From assembly GCF_900074915.1 (NCBI RefSeq), contig NZ_LT222319.1:4311001-4375000 (forward strand): 64,000 nt of DNA, given 5' to 3'. The notes under the pieces are model-generated. The model ran no database searches. It was not told where the DNA came from and saw only the letters and a program-made list of their open reading frames with translations. Position numbers and translations under genes: made by a program. The stretch comes from Pseudomonas cerasi. Lineage in GTDB: Bacteria > Pseudomonadota > Gammaproteobacteria > Pseudomonadales > Pseudomonadaceae. Of the stretch, positions 43,128 through 51,165 are shown piece after piece; the first letter of the stretch is position 1; every line of letters starts with the position of its first letter.

Positions 43128-44633
43128 ATGACTGACACACAGAACAAGAACTACATCATTGCTCTTGACCAGGGCACCACCAGCTCGCGCGCCATCATCT
43201 TCGACCGCGACGCCAACGTGGTGAGCACTGCCCAAAGCGAATTCGTCCAGCATTACCCGCAGGCAGGCTGGGTCGAACACGACCCGATGGAAATCTTCGC
43301 CACCCAGACGGCCTGCATGACCAAGGCGCTGGCGCAGGCCGATCTGCACCACAACCAGATCGCCGCCATCGGTATCACCAACCAGCGTGAAACCACGGTC
43401 ATCTGGGAGCGCGACACCGGCCGCCCGATCTACAACGCAATCGTCTGGCAGTGCCGCCGCAGCACCGAGATCTGCCAGCAGCTCAAGCGTGACGGTCTTG
43501 AGGAGTACATCAAGGACACCACAGGCCTGGTGATTGACCCGTACTTCTCCGGCTCCAAGGTCAAATGGATTCTGGACAACGTCGAAGGCAGCCGCGAGCG
43601 CGCCCGCAAAGGCGAGCTGATGTTCGGCACCATCGATACCTGGCTGATCTGGAAATTCACCGGCGGCAAGGTTCACGTCACCGACTACACCAACGCCTCG
43701 CGGACCATGCTGTTCAATATCCATACGCTGGAATGGGATCAGCGCATGCTCGACGTGCTGGACATCCCGCGCGAGATACTGCCAGAGGTCAAAGCCTCCT
43801 CCGAGGTCTACGGTCACAGCAAAAGCGGCATCCCGATTGCCGGTATCGCAGGCGACCAACAGGCGGCGTTGTTCGGCCAGATGTGTGTCGAACCCGGCCA
43901 GGCCAAGAACACCTACGGCACCGGCTGCTTCCTGCTGATGAACACCGGCAAGAAAGCCGTGAAGTCGGCGCACGGCATGCTGACCACCATCGGCTGCGGC
44001 CCGCGTGGTGAAGTGGCCTATGCACTGGAAGGCGCGGTCTTCAACGGTGGCTCGACCGTGCAGTGGCTGCGCGACGAACTCAAGCTCATCAACGACGCGC
44101 TGGACACCGAATACTTCGCTGGCAAGGTCAAGGACAGCAACGGCGTGTACCTGGTGCCGGCGTTCACGGGCCTGGGCGCACCTTACTGGGACCCGTACGC
44201 ACGAGGCGCATTGTTCGGCCTGACCCGCGGTGTGAAAGTCGATCACATCATCCGTGCAGCGCTGGAATCCATCGCCTATCAAACCCGCGACGTGCTCGAT
44301 GCCATGCAACAGGACTCCGGCGAACGCCTCAAGTCGCTGCGCGTGGACGGCGGTGCCGTGGCCAACAACTTCCTGATGCAGTTCCAGGCAGACATCCTCG
44401 GCACCCACGTCGAGCGTCCGCAAATGCGTGAAACCACGGCACTGGGTGCAGCCTTCCTGGCCGGTCTGGCGATTGGTTTCTGGAGCAGCCTGGACGAGTT
44501 GCGTAACAAGGCGGTGATCGAGCGTGTGTTCGAGCCGTCCTGTGAAGAGGCGCATCGCGAAAAACTTTACGCTGGCTGGCAGAAAGCAGTCGCGCGTACT
44601 CGTGACTGGGAACCGCACGAAAACGAAGAGTGA
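43128..44633 (+). CDS. glpK: glycerol kinase
   Basis: 501 residues from MTDTQNKNYIIALDQGTTSSRAI; an in-frame TTG 16 codons upstream was not chosen. FGGY-family sugar kinase signatures: ALDQGTTSSR (phosphate loop), GITNQRETTVIWERDTG, YFSGSKVKWILDN, and GLGAPYWDPYARG. It phosphorylates glycerol to glycerol-3-phosphate, the inducer of GlpR. Confidence 0.98.
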   Translation: MTDTQNKNYIIALDQGTTSSRAIIFDRDANVVSTAQSEFVQHYPQAGWVEHDPMEIFATQTACMTKALAQADLHHNQIAAIGITNQRETTVIWERDTGRPIYNAIVWQCRRSTEICQQLKRDGLEEYIKDTTGLVIDPYFSGSKVKWILDNVEGSRERARKGELMFGTIDTWLIWKFTGGKVHVTDYTNASRTMLFNIHTLEWDQRMLDVLDIPREILPEVKASSEVYGHSKSGIPIAGIAGDQQAALFGQMCVEPGQAKNTYGTGCFLLMNTGKKAVKSAHGMLTTIGCGPRGEVAYALEGAVFNGGSTVQWLRDELKLINDALDTEYFAGKVKDSNGVYLVPAFTGLGAPYWDPYARGALFGLTRGVKVDHIIRAALESIAYQTRDVLDAMQQDSGERLKSLRVDGGAVANNFLMQFQADILGTHVERPQMRETTALGAAFLAGLAIGFWSSLDELRNKAVIERVFEPSCEEAHREKLYAGWQKAVARTRDWEPHENEE

Positions 44634-44732
44634 CAGCGCCGTTGTAAGGAGGGGAGCAGGATTCCGGCTGACAGGTTGCACTTTCCTGCGGCATGATGGG
44701 CGCCATTTGTAGAGGGCGTCCAAGGAAAAACA

Positions 44733-45488
44733 ATGAACCTGCCTCCCCGCCAACAACAGATCCTCGAACTGGTCCGTGACCGTGGTTATGTCAGCATCGA
44801 GGAGATGGCGACGCTGTTCGTCGTGACCCCACAAACCATTCGCCGTGATATCAATCAATTGGCGGAAATGAACCTGTTGCGCCGCTACCACGGCGGCGCG
44901 GCCTATGACTCCAGCATCGAAAATACTGCCTACGCCATGCGTGCGGACCAGATGCGTGACGAAAAACAACGGATCGCCGAGGCCATCGCCGCGCAGATCC
45001 CGGACAACGCCTCGTTGTTCATCAATATCGGTACCACCACCGAATCCATCGCCCGTGCGTTGCTCAACCACAACAACCTGAAGATCATCACCAATAACCT
45101 GCATGTGGCGTCGATCCTCAGCACCAAGGATGATTTCGAGGTATTGATAGCAGGCGGCAATGTGCGACGTGACGGTGGCGTGGTGGGCCAGGGCAGCATC
45201 GACTTTATCACCCAGTTCAAAGTGGACTTCGCCTTGGTGGGCATCAGCGGCATCGACGAAGACGGCAGCCTGCTTGATTTCGACTATCAGGAAGTACGGG
45301 TGTCCCAGGCGATCATCGCAAACGCACGCAAAGTGCTGCTGGCGGCTGACTCCAGCAAGTTCGGACGCAACGCCATGGTCCGCCTGGGGCCGATCACCCT
45401 CATCGATTGCCTGGTCACCGACCAGCCACCCGTGCCCGCACTGCAGCAGTTGCTGAATCAGCACAAGATTCGTCTGGAAGTGGTGTGA
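44733..45488 (+). CDS. glpR: DeoR-family glycerol-3-phosphate regulon repressor
   Basis: 251 residues. N-terminal DeoR HTH (QQILELVRDRGYVSIEEMATLFVVTPQTIRRDINQL) and a C-terminal sugar-phosphate isomerase-like sensor domain with INIGTTTESIARALL, SIDFITQFKVDFALVGISGID and the end KIRLEVV. Its location between glpK and glpD identifies GlpR. AAGGA precedes the start. Confidence 0.96.
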   Translation: MNLPPRQQQILELVRDRGYVSIEEMATLFVVTPQTIRRDINQLAEMNLLRRYHGGAAYDSSIENTAYAMRADQMRDEKQRIAEAIAAQIPDNASLFINIGTTTESIARALLNHNNLKIITNNLHVASILSTKDDFEVLIAGGNVRRDGGVVGQGSIDFITQFKVDFALVGISGIDEDGSLLDFDYQEVRVSQAIIANARKVLLAADSSKFGRNAMVRLGPITLIDCLVTDQPPVPALQQLLNQHKIRLEVV

Positions 45489-45962
45489 TTGTCAGGCGCG
45501 AGCGGTGCTCGCGCGGCGGTCCGCGTTGCTCATGAAGACGGTGCGTCGAGCGCCCTATTTTCTGGGGTCTGTACCGGCCTCTTCGCGAGCAAGCTCGCTC
45601 CCACGAGATTTGTGTACATATGGCGCAGCACGCATCTGTGACGCAGAGCGTCACCCAAGGCAGTCCCATGCCGGAGCGTGAGGAACGATAGGTGTCTTGA
45701 AGAACACTATCGTACCCATGCTCTGCGTAGGTATGCCGTTCCGGACGCTCTGCGTCCTCCCCGGTTCAAGCGATGCAGCGCAGACCGTTGATCCAGAGCA
45801 ATTCAGTGCAGGCAGTGCAGGCAGTGCAGGCAGTGCAGGCAGTGCACCGATCCTCCCGGTAACAATTCCCTCCCTACAATGTTCATATTTGTTCTTTTCC
45901 TGACACCATCATCAGTATTTTCAATCGATACGTGCTGGCAAGGGTCATTTTATTGAGCTATG
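45489..45962. repeat. repeat-rich intergenic region between glpR and glpD
   Basis: No gene supported. Contents in order: GCGCGAGC/GCTCGCGC hairpin (45496-45514); a classic Pseudomonas REP GCGAGCAAGCTCGCTCCCAC (about 45585-45603); copy D of the local repeat family (45631-45765), with GTGACGCAGAGCGTCAC and CGGACGCTCTGCGTCC hairpins; then a 9-base tandem repeat. The order within copy D resembles copy E at 54451. Confidence 0.75.
45804..45846. repeat. 9-bp tandem repeat (CAGTGCAGG) x 4.8
   Basis: CAGTGCAGG repeated four times plus seven bases, perfect throughout. A short open frame across it (45697-45903) would read GSAGSAGSAG, but has no ribosome site or family resemblance. Likely variable in copy number between strains. 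Confidence 0.9.
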
Positions 45963-45989
45963 ATTTTCGAAAATGAACATTAATGTTCA
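45963..45989. promoter_or_regulatory. abutting palindromes before glpD (GlpR operator candidate)
   Basis: ATTTTCGAAAAT (45963-45974) and TGAACATTAATGTTCA (45974-45989) are perfect palindromes sharing one base, 47-73 bases upstream of the glpD start. A further TGTTCATATTTGTTC lies at about 45880-45894. Sites with TGTTC/GAACA are typical of GlpR operators. Confidence 0.65.
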
Positions 45990-46035
45990 GATTCGCCTTT
46001 CGAGCACTGCTCACGAATTGTCCAGGAGGCCACCA

Positions 46036-47574
46036 ATGCCCCACACCAACGTGCCAACCCCGCCCCTCTCAGAGGTCTACGACATTGCCGTTATTGGCGG
46101 TGGCATCAACGGTGTCGGTATCGCAGCGGATGCCTCCGGTCGCGGCCTCTCGGTTTTTCTCTGCGAAAAGGACGACCTGGCCAGCCATACGTCTTCGGCC
46201 AGCAGCAAGCTGATTCATGGTGGCCTCCGCTATCTGGAGCACTACGAATTCCGCCTGGTGCGTGAAGCACTGGCAGAACGTGAAGTGCTGCTTGCCAAAG
46301 CGCCGCACATCGTCAAGCCAATGCGCTTCGTGCTGCCTCACCGCCCACACCTGCGTCCGGCCTGGATGATTCGTGCCGGGATGTTTCTTTATGACAACCT
46401 TGGCAAGCGCGAAAAACTTCCCGCATCGCGGACCATTCATTTCGGTGCGGACAGCCCGCTCAACTCGAGCATCACCCGCGGTTTCGAATATTCCGACTGC
46501 TGGGTCGACGACGCGCGCCTGGTAGTGCTCAACGCCATGTCCGCTCGTGAAAACGGTGCGCACATTCATACTCAGACCCGCTGTGTCAGCGCCCGCCGTA
46601 TCAAGGGCATGTGGCATCTGCATCTTGAGCGCAGCGACGGCAGCCTGTTCTCGATCCACGCCAAGGCGTTGGTCAATGCGGCAGGTCCGTGGGTAGCCAA
46701 GTTCATCCGTGAAGACCTCAAGCTCGATTCGGCTTACGGCATCCGCCTGATTCAAGGCAGCCACCTGATCGTGCCGAAACTGTACGAGGGTGAGCACGCG
46801 TTCATTCTGCAGAACGAAGACAAGCGCATCGTGTTCACGATTCCGTACCTGGAGCACTTCACCATCGTCGGCACCACCGACCGTGAGTATCAGGGCGATC
46901 CGAACAAGGTGGACATCACCGAAGGCGAGATGGATTACGTACTGAAAGTGGCCAACGACCACTTCAAGAAACAGTTGAGTCGCGCAGACGTGCTCCACAC
47001 ATTCTCTGGCGTGCGCCCGCTGTGCAACGACGAGTCCGATAATCCGTCTGCCATTACCCGTGATTACACGCTTTCGTTGTCAGGCGGCGCGGACGAGGCA
47101 CCAATTCTGTCGGTGTTCGGCGGCAAGCTGACCACCTACCGCAAACTGGCAGAATCGGCGATGGCGCAGTTGGCACCGTTCTTCAAACAGATGAAACCGA
47201 GCTGGACGGCCAACGCTGCCCTGCCTGGCGGCGAAGACATGACCACCGCCGAAGCGCTGGCGACAGAAATGACCCGCCGCTTCAGCTGGCTGCCCGCGCC
47301 TATCGCCAAGCGCTGGTCGATCACTTACGGCAGCCGCAGCTGGCTCTTGCTGGAGGGCGCGCAAAGTCTGGAAGACCTTGGTCAGCATTTGGGTGCAGGC
47401 CTGTATACCCGCGAGGTCGATTACCTGTGCGATCAGGAATGGGCCACCAGCATCGAAGACATCCTGTGGCGCCGCACCAAGCTGGGCCTGTTCATGACGC
47501 CTGAGGAACAGGCCGCCGTGAGCAGCTACCTGGAAACCATCGTGCGCAACAAAGCCTCTTTCGAAGCCGCCTGA
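46036..47574 (+). CDS. glpD: aerobic glycerol-3-phosphate dehydrogenase
   Basis: 512 residues from the ATG with a perfect AGGAGG; the frame is open to 45973. FAD-binding DIAVIGGGINGVGIAADASGRGLSV (about 17-41), then SKLIHGGLRYLE and GTTDREYQGDP identify GlpD, a membrane-associated flavoenzyme that oxidises glycerol-3-phosphate to dihydroxyacetone phosphate. Last gene of the cluster. Confidence 0.98.
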   Translation: MPHTNVPTPPLSEVYDIAVIGGGINGVGIAADASGRGLSVFLCEKDDLASHTSSASSKLIHGGLRYLEHYEFRLVREALAEREVLLAKAPHIVKPMRFVLPHRPHLRPAWMIRAGMFLYDNLGKREKLPASRTIHFGADSPLNSSITRGFEYSDCWVDDARLVVLNAMSARENGAHIHTQTRCVSARRIKGMWHLHLERSDGSLFSIHAKALVNAAGPWVAKFIREDLKLDSAYGIRLIQGSHLIVPKLYEGEHAFILQNEDKRIVFTIPYLEHFTIVGTTDREYQGDPNKVDITEGEMDYVLKVANDHFKKQLSRADVLHTFSGVRPLCNDESDNPSAITRDYTLSLSGGADEAPILSVFGGKLTTYRKLAESAMAQLAPFFKQMKPSWTANAALPGGEDMTTAEALATEMTRRFSWLPAPIAKRWSITYGSRSWLLLEGAQSLEDLGQHLGAGLYTREVDYLCDQEWATSIEDILWRRTKLGLFMTPEEQAAVSSYLETIVRNKASFEAA

Positions 47575-47586
47575 TAATCCGCTTGC

Positions 47587-47619
47587 AACCTGTTCACTCA
47601 TCGTGCGGTGAACAGGTTT
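47587..47619 (+). terminator. terminator of glpD
   Basis: AACCTGTTCAC and GTGAACAGGTTT pair around a 10-base loop, 13 bases after the glpD stop. Confidence 0.85.
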
Positions 47620-47654
47620 CCCTCCTTACTGCCCTCCTCCCGCCCCCCTTTCCA

Positions 47655-47699
47655 TTCGGTTTTCCGAACAATCGCCCCCGCTTTATTCGGCTTCCCGGA
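47655..47699. promoter_or_regulatory. AauR-type upstream activating sites
   Basis: TTCGG-TTTT-CCGAA (47655-47668) is an exact match to the palindrome TTCGG-N4-CCGAA reported for AauR in Pseudomonas. A second site TTCGG-CTTC-CCGGA (47686-47699) has one mismatch, 31 bases away. Both lie upstream of the sigma-54 promoter of aatJ, where an NtrC-like activator should bind. Confidence 0.8.
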
Positions 47700-47774
47700 C
47701 GCATTTGTCCGTAGCATCAGAGCCGATCTAAAAAAACCCTTTTGAATTCAGCGTGTTGAATTCTAAAAACGGTC

Positions 47775-47790
47775 TGGCACGACTCATGCT
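47775..47790 (+). promoter_or_regulatory. sigma-54 (-24/-12) promoter of aatJ
   Basis: TGGCACG-ACTC-ATGCT fits TGGCACG-N4-TTGCW with one mismatch and exact GG/GC spacing. About 76-109 bases from the AauR-type sites. Confidence 0.85.
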
Positions 47791-47919
47791 CTACATTCTG
47801 AACCGAGCGTTTCGACAAGAGCGTATGTCTGGATGTGGACGCCGTTGAAGCATTCGCCAACAAGCGGGCCGACTCTGATTGCGGCCCCATCAATAAAAAA
47901 TGACATCAAGGACTCACCC

Positions 47920-48834
47920 ATGCGCATCGTTCCCCACCTGTTGGGCGCAGCCATCGCTGCCGCTCTGATCAGCACGCCGGTTTTCGCCGCCGAACTCACT
48001 GGCACTCTGAAGAAGATCAAGGAATCCGGCACCATTACGCTGGGCCATCGTGACGCCTCCATCCCGTTTTCCTACATCGCTGATGCCTCTGGCGTGCCGA
48101 TGGGCTACTCCCACGACATCCAGCTGAAAATCGTCGAAGCCATCAAAAAAGACCTGGACATGCCTGACCTCAAGGTCAAGTACAACCTGGTGACTTCGCA
48201 GACCCGTATCCCGCTGGTTCAGAACGGCACCGTCGATGTGGAATGTGGCTCGACAACCAACAATGTCGAGCGCCAGCAGCAAGTCGATTTCTCCATCGGC
48301 ATCTTCGAAGTCGGCACGCGCCTGCTGTCGAAAAAGGATTCCAGCTATAAGGATTTCGACGACCTGAAAGGCAAGAACGTCGTCACCACGGCGGGCACCA
48401 CGTCCGAGCGCATCCTCAAGGCGATGAACGCTGACAAGCAGATGGGCATGAACGTGATCTCCGCCAAAGACCACGGTGAATCCTTCCAGATGCTCGAGTC
48501 CGGCCGTGCAGTCGCCTTCATGATGGACGACGCGCTGCTGGCGGGCGAAATGGCCAAGGCCAAGAAGCCGGACGACTGGGCAGTGACCGGTACAGCGCAA
48601 TCCTACGAGATCTACGGCTGCATGGTCCGCAAGGGCGATGCCCCGTTCAAGAAGGCCGTGGATGACGCCATTGTCGCTACCTACAAGTCGGGCGACATCA
48701 ACGCCATCTACAGCAAGTGGTTCATGTCCCCTGTCCCTCCGAAAGGTCTGAACCTGAATTTCCCGATGAGCGACAAGCTCAAGGAACTGATTCAGAACCC
48801 GACCGATAAGCCAGCTGACGACAAGAAAGCCTGA
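47920..48834 (+). CDS. aatJ: periplasmic aspartate/glutamate-binding protein
   Basis: 304 residues from MRIVPHLLGAAIAAALIS with AAGGA upstream; signal peptide ends at VFA/AELTG. The bound-ligand motifs TLGHRDASIPFSYI and QNGTVDVECGSTTNNVERQQQVDFS are typical of glutamate/aspartate-binding proteins (GltI/AatJ). First gene of the aatJQMP-aauSR locus. In P. syringae this locus is reported to couple host acidic amino acids to type III secretion. Confidence 0.94.
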   Translation: MRIVPHLLGAAIAAALISTPVFAAELTGTLKKIKESGTITLGHRDASIPFSYIADASGVPMGYSHDIQLKIVEAIKKDLDMPDLKVKYNLVTSQTRIPLVQNGTVDVECGSTTNNVERQQQVDFSIGIFEVGTRLLSKKDSSYKDFDDLKGKNVVTTAGTTSERILKAMNADKQMGMNVISAKDHGESFQMLESGRAVAFMMDDALLAGEMAKAKKPDDWAVTGTAQSYEIYGCMVRKGDAPFKKAVDDAIVATYKSGDINAIYSKWFMSPVPPKGLNLNFPMSDKLKELIQNPTDKPADDKKA

Positions 48835-48865
48835 GAGACCGGTTCAGCCAGTCTGAACTGACTGC

Positions 48866-48894
48866 ATCCCGGACGGGCAGCGCTCGTCCGGGAT
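48866..48894 (+). terminator. attenuator-like hairpin between aatJ and aatQ
   Basis: ATCCCGGACG and CGTCCGGGAT form a perfect 10-bp stem with a 9-base loop and no T run. Probably stabilises the aatJ message or lowers readthrough. Confidence 0.65.
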
Positions 48895-48962
48895 CGCCTC
48901 GTCATTCTCGACAGACGACAGTGCGTGCATTTCGATAGCAATAAAAAGAGGGGGAGACCCTG

Positions 48963-49709
48963 ATGAATTACAACTGGGACTGGGGCGTATTCTTCAAGTC
49001 CACCGGCGTCGGCAGCGAGACCTATCTGGACTGGTTCATCTCCGGCCTGGGCTGGACCATCGCCATCGCTGTCATTGCCTGGATCATTGCCCTGATACTG
49101 GGCTCGGTGCTGGGCGTCATGCGCACCGTGCCAAACCGTCTGGTGTCAGGTATCGCCACGGTATACGTGGAAATCTTCCGTAATGTGCCACTGCTGGTGC
49201 AGCTGTTCATCTGGTACTTCCTGGTGCCCGACCTGCTGCCGGAAAACCTGCAGGAGTGGTACAAGCAGGACCTGAACCCGACCACCTCCGCGTTCCTCAG
49301 CGTAGTGGTCTGCCTTGGCCTGTTCACCGCTGCCCGGGTCTGCGAACAGGTGCGTACCGGCATTGAAGCACTGCCGAAGGGCCAGGAATCGGCCGCACGC
49401 GCCATGGGCTTCAAGCTGCCACAGATCTACTGGAACGTGCTGTTGCCGCAGGCTTACCGGATCATCATTCCGCCGCTCACCTCCGAATTCCTGAACGTGT
49501 TCAAGAACTCTTCGGTCGCGTCGCTGATCGGCCTGATGGAGCTGCTTGCGCAGACCAAACAGACCGCCGAATTCTCCGCCAACCTGTTCGAGGCCTTCAC
49601 CCTCGCGACCCTCATCTACTTCACGCTGAACATGAGCCTGATGCTGCTGATGCGTGTGATCGAGAAGAAAGTCGCCGTACCGGGACTCATCTCACTGGGG
49701 GGCAAATAA
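48963..49709 (+). CDS. aatQ: acidic amino acid ABC transporter permease AatQ
   Basis: 248 residues with five membrane helices. The EAA loop is GQESAARAMGFKLPQIYWNVLLPQAYRIIIPPL. The N-terminus MNYNWDWGVFFKSTGVG and RNVPLLVQLFIWYF match GltJ/AatQ. Stop shared with the aatM start. Confidence 0.94.
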   Translation: MNYNWDWGVFFKSTGVGSETYLDWFISGLGWTIAIAVIAWIIALILGSVLGVMRTVPNRLVSGIATVYVEIFRNVPLLVQLFIWYFLVPDLLPENLQEWYKQDLNPTTSAFLSVVVCLGLFTAARVCEQVRTGIEALPKGQESAARAMGFKLPQIYWNVLLPQAYRIIIPPLTSEFLNVFKNSSVASLIGLMELLAQTKQTAEFSANLFEAFTLATLIYFTLNMSLMLLMRVIEKKVAVPGLISLGGK

Positions 49710-50374
49710 TGGACTTCACTGGAATCGTTCCGGCCATTCCCGGCCTGTGGAACGGCATGGTCATGACCCTCAAGCTGATGGCAATGGGTGTCGTCGGCGG
49801 CCTGGTACTTGGCACGCTGCTGGCGTTGATGCGCCTGTCATCGAACAAGTTGCTGGCCAATGTGGCCGGCGCCTACGTGAACTACTTTCGTTCGATCCCG
49901 CTGCTGCTGGTGATCACCTGGTTCTACCTGGCCGTGCCGTTCGTGCTGCGCTGGATTACCGGTGAAGACACGCCCATCGGTGCGTTCGCCTCCTGCGTCG
50001 TGGCCTTCATGATGTTCGAAGCCGCGTACTTCTGCGAAATCGTCCGTGCTGGCGTGCAGTCGATCTCCAAGGGGCAAATGGGCGCTGCTCAGGCGCTGGG
50101 CATGAATTACTCGCAGATGATGCGACTGATCATCCTGCCCCAGGCCTTTCGCAAAATGACCCCGCTGCTGCTGCAACAGAGCATCATTCTGTTTCAGGAC
50201 ACCTCTCTGGTGTACACCGTCGGCCTCGTCGATTTTCTCAACGCATCGCGCTCCAGTGGCGACATCATCGGGCGCGCCAACGAGTTCCTGATCATTGCCG
50301 GTCTGGTGTATTTCACGATCAGCTTTGCCGCCTCGCTGCTGGTGAAGCGCCTGCAAAAAAGGTTTGCCGTATGA
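49709..50374 (+). CDS. aatM: acidic amino acid ABC transporter permease AatM
   Basis: 221 residues. Family motifs FRSIPLLLVITWFYL and EAA loop GQMGAAQALGMNYSQMMRLIILPQAFRKM, with DTSLVYTVGLVDF, match GltK/AatM. Its start overlaps the aatQ stop and its stop overlaps the aatP start by 4 bases, so all three are coupled. Confidence 0.94.
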   Translation: MDFTGIVPAIPGLWNGMVMTLKLMAMGVVGGLVLGTLLALMRLSSNKLLANVAGAYVNYFRSIPLLLVITWFYLAVPFVLRWITGEDTPIGAFASCVVAFMMFEAAYFCEIVRAGVQSISKGQMGAAQALGMNYSQMMRLIILPQAFRKMTPLLLQQSIILFQDTSLVYTVGLVDFLNASRSSGDIIGRANEFLIIAGLVYFTISFAASLLVKRLQKRFAV

Positions 50375-51105
50375 TTTCCATCAAAAACGTCAACAAGTGG
50401 TATGGGGACTTCCAGGTACTGACCGATTGCAGCACCGAGGTCAGCAAGGGCGAAGTGGTTGTGGTGTGCGGCCCGTCCGGCTCCGGCAAATCGACCCTGA
50501 TCAAATGTGTCAACGCGCTGGAACCGTTCCAGAAAGGCGATATCGTTGTCGACGGCACATCGATCTCCGATTCGAAGACCAACCTGCCGAAACTGCGCTC
50601 GCGGGTCGGCATGGTGTTTCAGCACTTCGAACTGTTTCCGCACCTGAGCATTGTCGAAAACCTGACCATCGCGCAGATCAAGGTGCTGGGCCGCAGCAAG
50701 GCCGAAGCCACCGAGAAGGGACTGAAGCTGCTGGAGCGCGTCGGCCTTTCCGAGCATGCGCACAAGCACCCCGGCCAGCTTTCCGGCGGGCAACAACAGC
50801 GTGTCGCCATCGCGCGCGCGCTGGCGATGGACCCGGTGGTCATGCTGTTCGACGAACCCACGTCCGCGCTCGACCCGGAAATGGTCAATGAAGTGCTCGA
50901 TGTGATGGTGCAACTGGCCCAGGAAGGCATGACCATGATGTGCGTGACCCACGAAATGGGCTTCGCGCGCAAAGTCGCCAACCGGGTGATTTTCATGGAC
51001 AAGGGACAGATTGTCGAAGACTGTGCAAAGGAAGAATTTTTCGGTGACGTCAGCGCACGCTCGGAGCGTGCCCAACAATTCCTCGCCAAGATTCTGCAGC
51101 ACTAG
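50371..51105 (+). CDS. aatP: acidic amino acid ABC transporter ATPase AatP
   Basis: 244 residues. Walker A GPSGSGKS (about 34-41), LSGGQQQR, Walker B VMLFDEPTSALDPE and VTHEMGFA are intact. Polar amino acid ATPase class, energising AatQM. Confidence 0.96.
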   Translation: MISIKNVNKWYGDFQVLTDCSTEVSKGEVVVVCGPSGSGKSTLIKCVNALEPFQKGDIVVDGTSISDSKTNLPKLRSRVGMVFQHFELFPHLSIVENLTIAQIKVLGRSKAEATEKGLKLLERVGLSEHAHKHPGQLSGGQQQRVAIARALAMDPVVMLFDEPTSALDPEMVNEVLDVMVQLAQEGMTMMCVTHEMGFARKVANRVIFMDKGQIVEDCAKEEFFGDVSARSERAQQFLAKILQH

Positions 51106-51120
51106 GCAGTACTTTAACGG

Positions 51121-51142
51121 CTGCCCGCTCATCCGCGGGCAG
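51121..51142 (+). terminator. hairpin between aatP and aauS
   Basis: CTGCCCGC and GCGGGCAG pair across TCATCC, without a strong T run. Likely partial attenuation before the regulatory pair. Confidence 0.6.
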
Positions 51143-51165
51143 CTGTTCGGTCCAGGACGACTGTG

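Noticed and set aside
43059..45464. 801-codon open frame antisense to glpK-glpR
   Set aside because: Crosses two well-supported genes on the other strand; composition (H, Q, V, D rich) is typical of an antisense shadow.
45804..45846. Short CRISPR-like array
   Set aside because: Nine-base units with no spacers; a simple tandem repeat.
45697..45903. Small gene across the 9-bp repeat (GSAGSAG)
   Set aside because: No ribosome site, repeat-derived sequence, lies in a repeat cluster.
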